From: JACKCP01 sp051744925 | GTDB taxonomy: Bacteria; Desulfobacterota; Desulfobacteria; Desulfobacterales; JACKCP01 | Assembly: GCA_051744925.1 (NCBI GenBank) | Contig: JBNJDM010000036.1 | Coordinates: 1-24,271, forward strand | Direction: 5' to 3' | Length of the DNA stretch: 24,271 bases | The notes under the pieces: model-generated | Database searches by the model: none | Told to the model about the DNA's origin: nothing | Seen by the model: only the letters and a program-made list of their open reading frames with translations | In this document: piece by piece, positions 21,796 to 24,271 of the stretch | Layout: each line of letters begins with the position of its first letter | Position numbering within the stretch: position 1 is the first letter of the stretch | Translations under genes and position numbers: made by a program

Positions 21796-22651
21796 GTATG
21801 ATTATATCTTCTATTTCAGGTATTTTTTCAGTAATATTTTTTTTAACCTCTTCTGCAATATCATGTCCTTTTTTAACACTTAAATCTTTATCAACAATAA
21901 TGTTTAAATCAGCAAATATTTTTGTTCCATTGTATCTTGTTCTTAAATTTTCAGCCCTTAATATGCATGAGTGTTTTTCTGCACTCCGAATTATTTGTGT
22001 GCATATTTCATCGGGAGCTCCTTTTTCAAGAATTTCTTCAAAGCCGGGCCATATAATTCTCACAGATGCCTGAAAAATAAATACAGAAACAATTAAAGCA
22101 CCTGCAAGGTCTAAAAAATAAAGATCAGGATATAATAGGGCTCCTCCTACTGCAACAAGAACAGGAACAGAACTGAGTGCATCAAGTCTGTGATGCCATG
22201 CATTGGCAATAACAGCAGGGCTGTTTAATTTTTCGCCTGTTTTTTTTGTTACATGGTACAAAACTTCTTTAATGATTATGGAGAAGATTACAGTGTAAAG
22301 AGCCACTGGTCCGGGTATGGCTACTTTTTTATTATCGAGATTTGTTAAGGCTTCGTAACCGATAAAAACAGAAGCGCCCAAAAGCATGAATCCAAGAAAA
22401 AGAGTCGATATTGTCTCTACTCTGCGGTGCCCGTAGGGATGATTACTGTCAGGCGGCTTTGACCAGAAACATGCGCCAGCCATGATTATAACATCAGTTA
22501 AAGAATCGCTTAAGCTGTGTACAGAATCTGCCATCAAAGCTCTGCTTCCGGCAAAATATCCTGCTGCAAATTTAACTGCGGCAAGAAGCAGGTTAATGAT
22601 AAGTCCTGCCAAAAGAATAAGTTGAGTATTTTTGAATTTATCATTTGTCAT
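21776..22651 (-). CDS. Cation diffusion facilitator (CDF) metal exporter
   Basis: This 291-residue inner-membrane metal/proton antiporter has about six transmembrane segments. The transport site is His45/Asp49 in DSVHSLSD (helix 2) and His153/Asp157 in AWHHRLD (helix 5), a two-His/two-Asp pattern typical of zinc-type CDFs. HPYGHRRVET (71-80) is the usual cytoplasmic loop, and a C-terminal cytoplasmic domain ends in IIIHVEPDE. I use the ATG at 22651; a TTG at 22687 would add 12 residues with no better ribosome-binding site. Likely substrates are Zn, Fe or Co; which one is not readable. The repair methyltransferase gene overlaps its 3' end, so the two are co-transcribed. Confidence 0.92.
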   Translation of the reverse strand: MTNDKFKNTQLILLAGLIINLLLAAVKFAAGYFAGSRALMADSVHSLSDSLTDVIIMAGACFWSKPPDSNHPYGHRRVETISTLFLGFMLLGASVFIGYEALTNLDNKKVAIPGPVALYTVIFSIIIKEVLYHVTKKTGEKLNSPAVIANAWHHRLDALSSVPVLVAVGGALLYPDLYFLDLAGALIVSVFIFQASVRIIWPGFEEILEKGAPDEICTQIIRSAEKHSCILRAENLRTRYNGTKIFADLNIIVDKDLSVKKGHDIAEEVKKNITEKIPEIEDIIIHVEPDE

Positions 22652-22910
22652 AATAATTGAATAACCGATTTTAGATATATAATGCAAACCGGATTATTAA
22701 CACCCGGATTTAATAATATAACTTATTTTAAATATTTATCATAAAATAATCATTTAACGAAAAATGTTTTATACCCGGTTTTGATGTAATTACAAAATAT
22801 TAGTATTATAAAATTAAAATTAATTTATTAAATATTAATTAAACATTTATAAAAAATTATTTTTTTTGTATAATAAGTAAAATTTAATAATCTAAAAAAA
22901 CTGGTGCATT
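22652..22910. other. AT-rich divergent spacer
   Basis: This 259-bp region lies between the CDF exporter and the PilZ gene. CCGGATT occurs twice (about 22690 and 22707). A plus-strand TATAAT at 22869-22874, 36 bases before the PilZ ATG, is a plausible -10, but no good -35 is present 17 bases upstream. Nothing else is recognised. Confidence 0.4.
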
Positions 22911-23276
22911 ATGCTTCAGGAACAAAGAGTTCACAAAAGGTTCAGTGTTAAGGAGAATGCATTTGTAACTTTTAATGAAAATTACTCCTTAGGCAAGGTC
23001 AGGGATGTAAGTGAAGGAGGCTTTTCCTTTGAATACATCAGTACAGATGAGTTTGACAGAGCTGATCTGTATAAAAATTCTTCAATGAGTATATGGACAA
23101 CAGGAAACAACATCTCGCTTGGTAACATTCCATGCAAAATTGTTTATGACTTCAAAACAAGGGAAATTGATTTAAAGCAAAAGTTTGAATCAAGAAGATG
23201 CGGTGTTCAGTTTTTGTATACAGATGAAGATATAATAAATGAACTTAAAAAGATGCATGATGAACCGCTTTTTTAA
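22911..23276 (+). CDS. PilZ-domain protein (putative c-di-GMP receptor)
   Basis: This 121-residue single-domain protein has both PilZ (PF07238) binding motifs: RVHKR (Arg6 and Arg10, RxxxR) and DVSEGG (Asp32, Ser34, Gly37, D/NxSxxG). These bind cyclic di-GMP, so it probably acts as a small receptor or adaptor for motility, surface or regulatory targets. RRCGVQFLY near residue 95-103 fits the last strand of the PilZ barrel. No diguanylate cyclase or phosphodiesterase gene is in the window. The ribosome-binding site is weak. It is probably monocistronic. Confidence 0.85.
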   Translation: MLQEQRVHKRFSVKENAFVTFNENYSLGKVRDVSEGGFSFEYISTDEFDRADLYKNSSMSIWTTGNNISLGNIPCKIVYDFKTREIDLKQKFESRRCGVQFLYTDEDIINELKKMHDEPLF

Positions 23277-23490
23277 TTATGTTTAACTTTCTCAGTCTTT
23301 TTTGTTTATGCAACTTTTTTTTATAAAAAATTACAATTTTTTATTTTTGTTAAATTTTATTTTTTAAAAGCATAAATTTAGCAGATTGGCTGATTTACCA
23401 GATAGTTGCATTCTTGTTTAAGCTTTAGCCCCCAATACTTATGAGCCTGTTCTAATCATATCTGCCCGGTTTGAATAAAAATTTGTATTG
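23277..23490. other. Gene-free spacer after the PilZ gene
   Basis: The first 100 bases are T-rich. The rest (about 23380-23480) is less AT-rich than its surroundings, with no ORF and no recognised RNA family. The hairpin at 23491-23539 closes the stretch, so a small RNA or long 3' untranslated region is possible but unproven. Confidence 0.35.
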
Positions 23491-23539
23491 AAAAAAAATC
23501 TGTTAATTTATATCAAAAATATAATTAACAGATTTTTTT
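23491..23539. terminator. Bidirectional intrinsic terminator
   Basis: AATCTGTTAAT (23497-23507) pairs perfectly with ATTAACAGATT (23524-23534). It is flanked by eight A on the left and seven T on the right. It could end the PilZ transcript or an RNA from the preceding spacer, and lies 33 bases before the PlsC start. Confidence 0.7.
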
Positions 23540-23571
23540 ATGAGATTTAAATATTAAAGGAGTTTTTGTAA

Positions 23572-24271
23572 ATGGGTGGAAAAATTGTAGCAGTCTTATT
23601 TTGTTCCTTAATAGCATACAGTTCAATATTTTTTTTTACAGGAGCATTGATTCTCAGGTTAATAACCCAGATTTTTGATCCAAAACTAAGAATCCTTCAT
23701 TTGTATACATGTTTTTGGGCATCTTCATATATATGGCTTATGAAATGCTGGAAATATAAAGTTAAAGGCAAGGAAAATGTAGAAAATAACAGAACCTATG
23801 TTGTAGTGTCCAATCATCAGTCACAGCTTGATATACTTGTTGCCTTTACCTGTTTTTTTCATTTTAAATGGGTTTCCAAAATTGAAATATTTAATATTCC
23901 CCTTATTGGATGGAATATGAGACTTAACAAATATATTAAGCTGGTAAGAGGAGATAAAAAAAGCATTGCCCAAATGATGGCTGATGCTGAAGAAACTTTA
24001 AAAAAAGGTAGCTCTGTTTTTATTTTTCCCGAAGGTACACGATCAGAAACCGGTGTTTTAAGACCTTTTAAGCCGGGTGCTTTTAAACTTGCAAAAGATT
24101 TACAACTGCCTATCCTTCCCATTGTTATAAACGGAACTATTAATGCTCTTCCAAAATACAGCATAAAATACAACGGTGTTCACCACATGGAATTGAAGAT
24201 AATGGAACCTGTGGAATACGAAACAATAAAAGATATGGAAACAGAAGAAGCAGCCGAATATGTAAGATCAA
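23572..24271 (+). CDS. plsC: 1-acyl-sn-glycerol-3-phosphate acyltransferase (PlsC/LPLAT), partial
   Basis: The frame is open from the ATG at 23572 to the right edge, giving 233 residues of a protein usually about 240-260 long, so only the end is missing. It acylates lysophosphatidic acid to phosphatidic acid at the inner membrane. The catalytic NHQSQLD motif (HX4D) and the glycerol-phosphate-binding FPEGTRS are present, together with LVRGDKKS and the later IVINGTINALP. The N-terminus is a hydrophobic helix (IVAVLFCSLIAYSSIFFFTG). A strong AAAGGAG ribosome-binding site lies 9 bases upstream. Neither the product class nor the catalytic residues look unusual. Confidence 0.92.
   Translation, partial: MGGKIVAVLFCSLIAYSSIFFFTGALILRLITQIFDPKLRILHLYTCFWASSYIWLMKCWKYKVKGKENVENNRTYVVVSNHQSQLDILVAFTCFFHFKWVSKIEIFNIPLIGWNMRLNKYIKLVRGDKKSIAQMMADAEETLKKGSSVFIFPEGTRSETGVLRPFKPGAFKLAKDLQLPILPIVINGTINALPKYSIKYNGVHHMELKIMEPVEYETIKDMETEEAAEYVRS

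Noticed and set aside
23859..24173. 104-codon minus-strand open frame
   Set aside because: Antisense to the plsC frame, which carries the catalytic NHQSQLD and FPEGTRS motifs.

Overview
The window is AT-rich (roughly 30% GC by eye). It reads as chromosomal DNA of an anaerobic Gram-negative bacterium, most likely a Desulfobacterota (deltaproteobacterial) sulfate reducer or syntroph. This lineage call is an inference. It rests on an oxygen-sensitive 2-hydroxyacyl-CoA dehydratase/activase operon, a MerR-plus-acyl-CoA dehydrogenase pair, an outer-membrane DUF4105 protein with a DUF3015 partner, a DUF6485 cysteine-rich protein and a PilZ protein. No rRNA, tRNA, CRISPR array, phage module or transposase gene was found.

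Layout. 1-3423 (minus) is an operon of activase, dehydratase subunit and second dehydratase subunit; the last runs off the left edge. 3424-3999 is a divergent control region with an 18-bp perfect palindrome and an intrinsic terminator pointing at the activase. 4000-5643 (+) is a DEAD-box RNA helicase of the DbpA/DeaD type. 5700-8080 (minus) is the DUF3015-DUF4105 envelope pair. 8367-10116 (+) is a MerR regulator with its likely target, an acyl-CoA dehydrogenase; overlapping inverted repeats lie upstream of each. 10353-11718 (+) holds a DUF6485 protein, acylphosphatase and a Mut7-C RNase-fold protein. 11789-13292 (minus) holds a secreted coiled-coil protein and TrmH. 13399-14127 (+) is an orphan periplasmic solute-binding protein. 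14153-17256 (minus) is guaA followed by a membrane-anchored coiled-coil protein and an alpha/beta hydrolase. 17257-18098 is an 842-bp gene-free stretch. It contains a consensus sigma-70 promoter and a 340-bp MITE-like element with 17-bp perfect terminal inverted repeats. 18099-18677 (+) is a protein of unknown function with a recombinase-type helix-turn-helix tail. 18744-20205 (minus) is a small protein overlapping an M29 aminopeptidase. 20293-21195 (+) is a lysophospholipase-like hydrolase whose 3' end overlaps a minus-strand DNA repair methyltransferase, itself overlapping a CDF metal exporter (21154-22651). 22911-23276 (+) is a PilZ protein, and 23572 to the right edge (+) is a PlsC acyltransferase.

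Most genes are housekeeping or lipid/acyl-CoA metabolism. The least explained material is non-coding: the MITE-like element, a related ~27-bp repeat scattered in three intergenic regions, the terminator and operator in front of the dehydratase operon, and the consensus promoter with no ORF for more than 500 bp. No clearly new multi-gene defence or metabolic system is visible.
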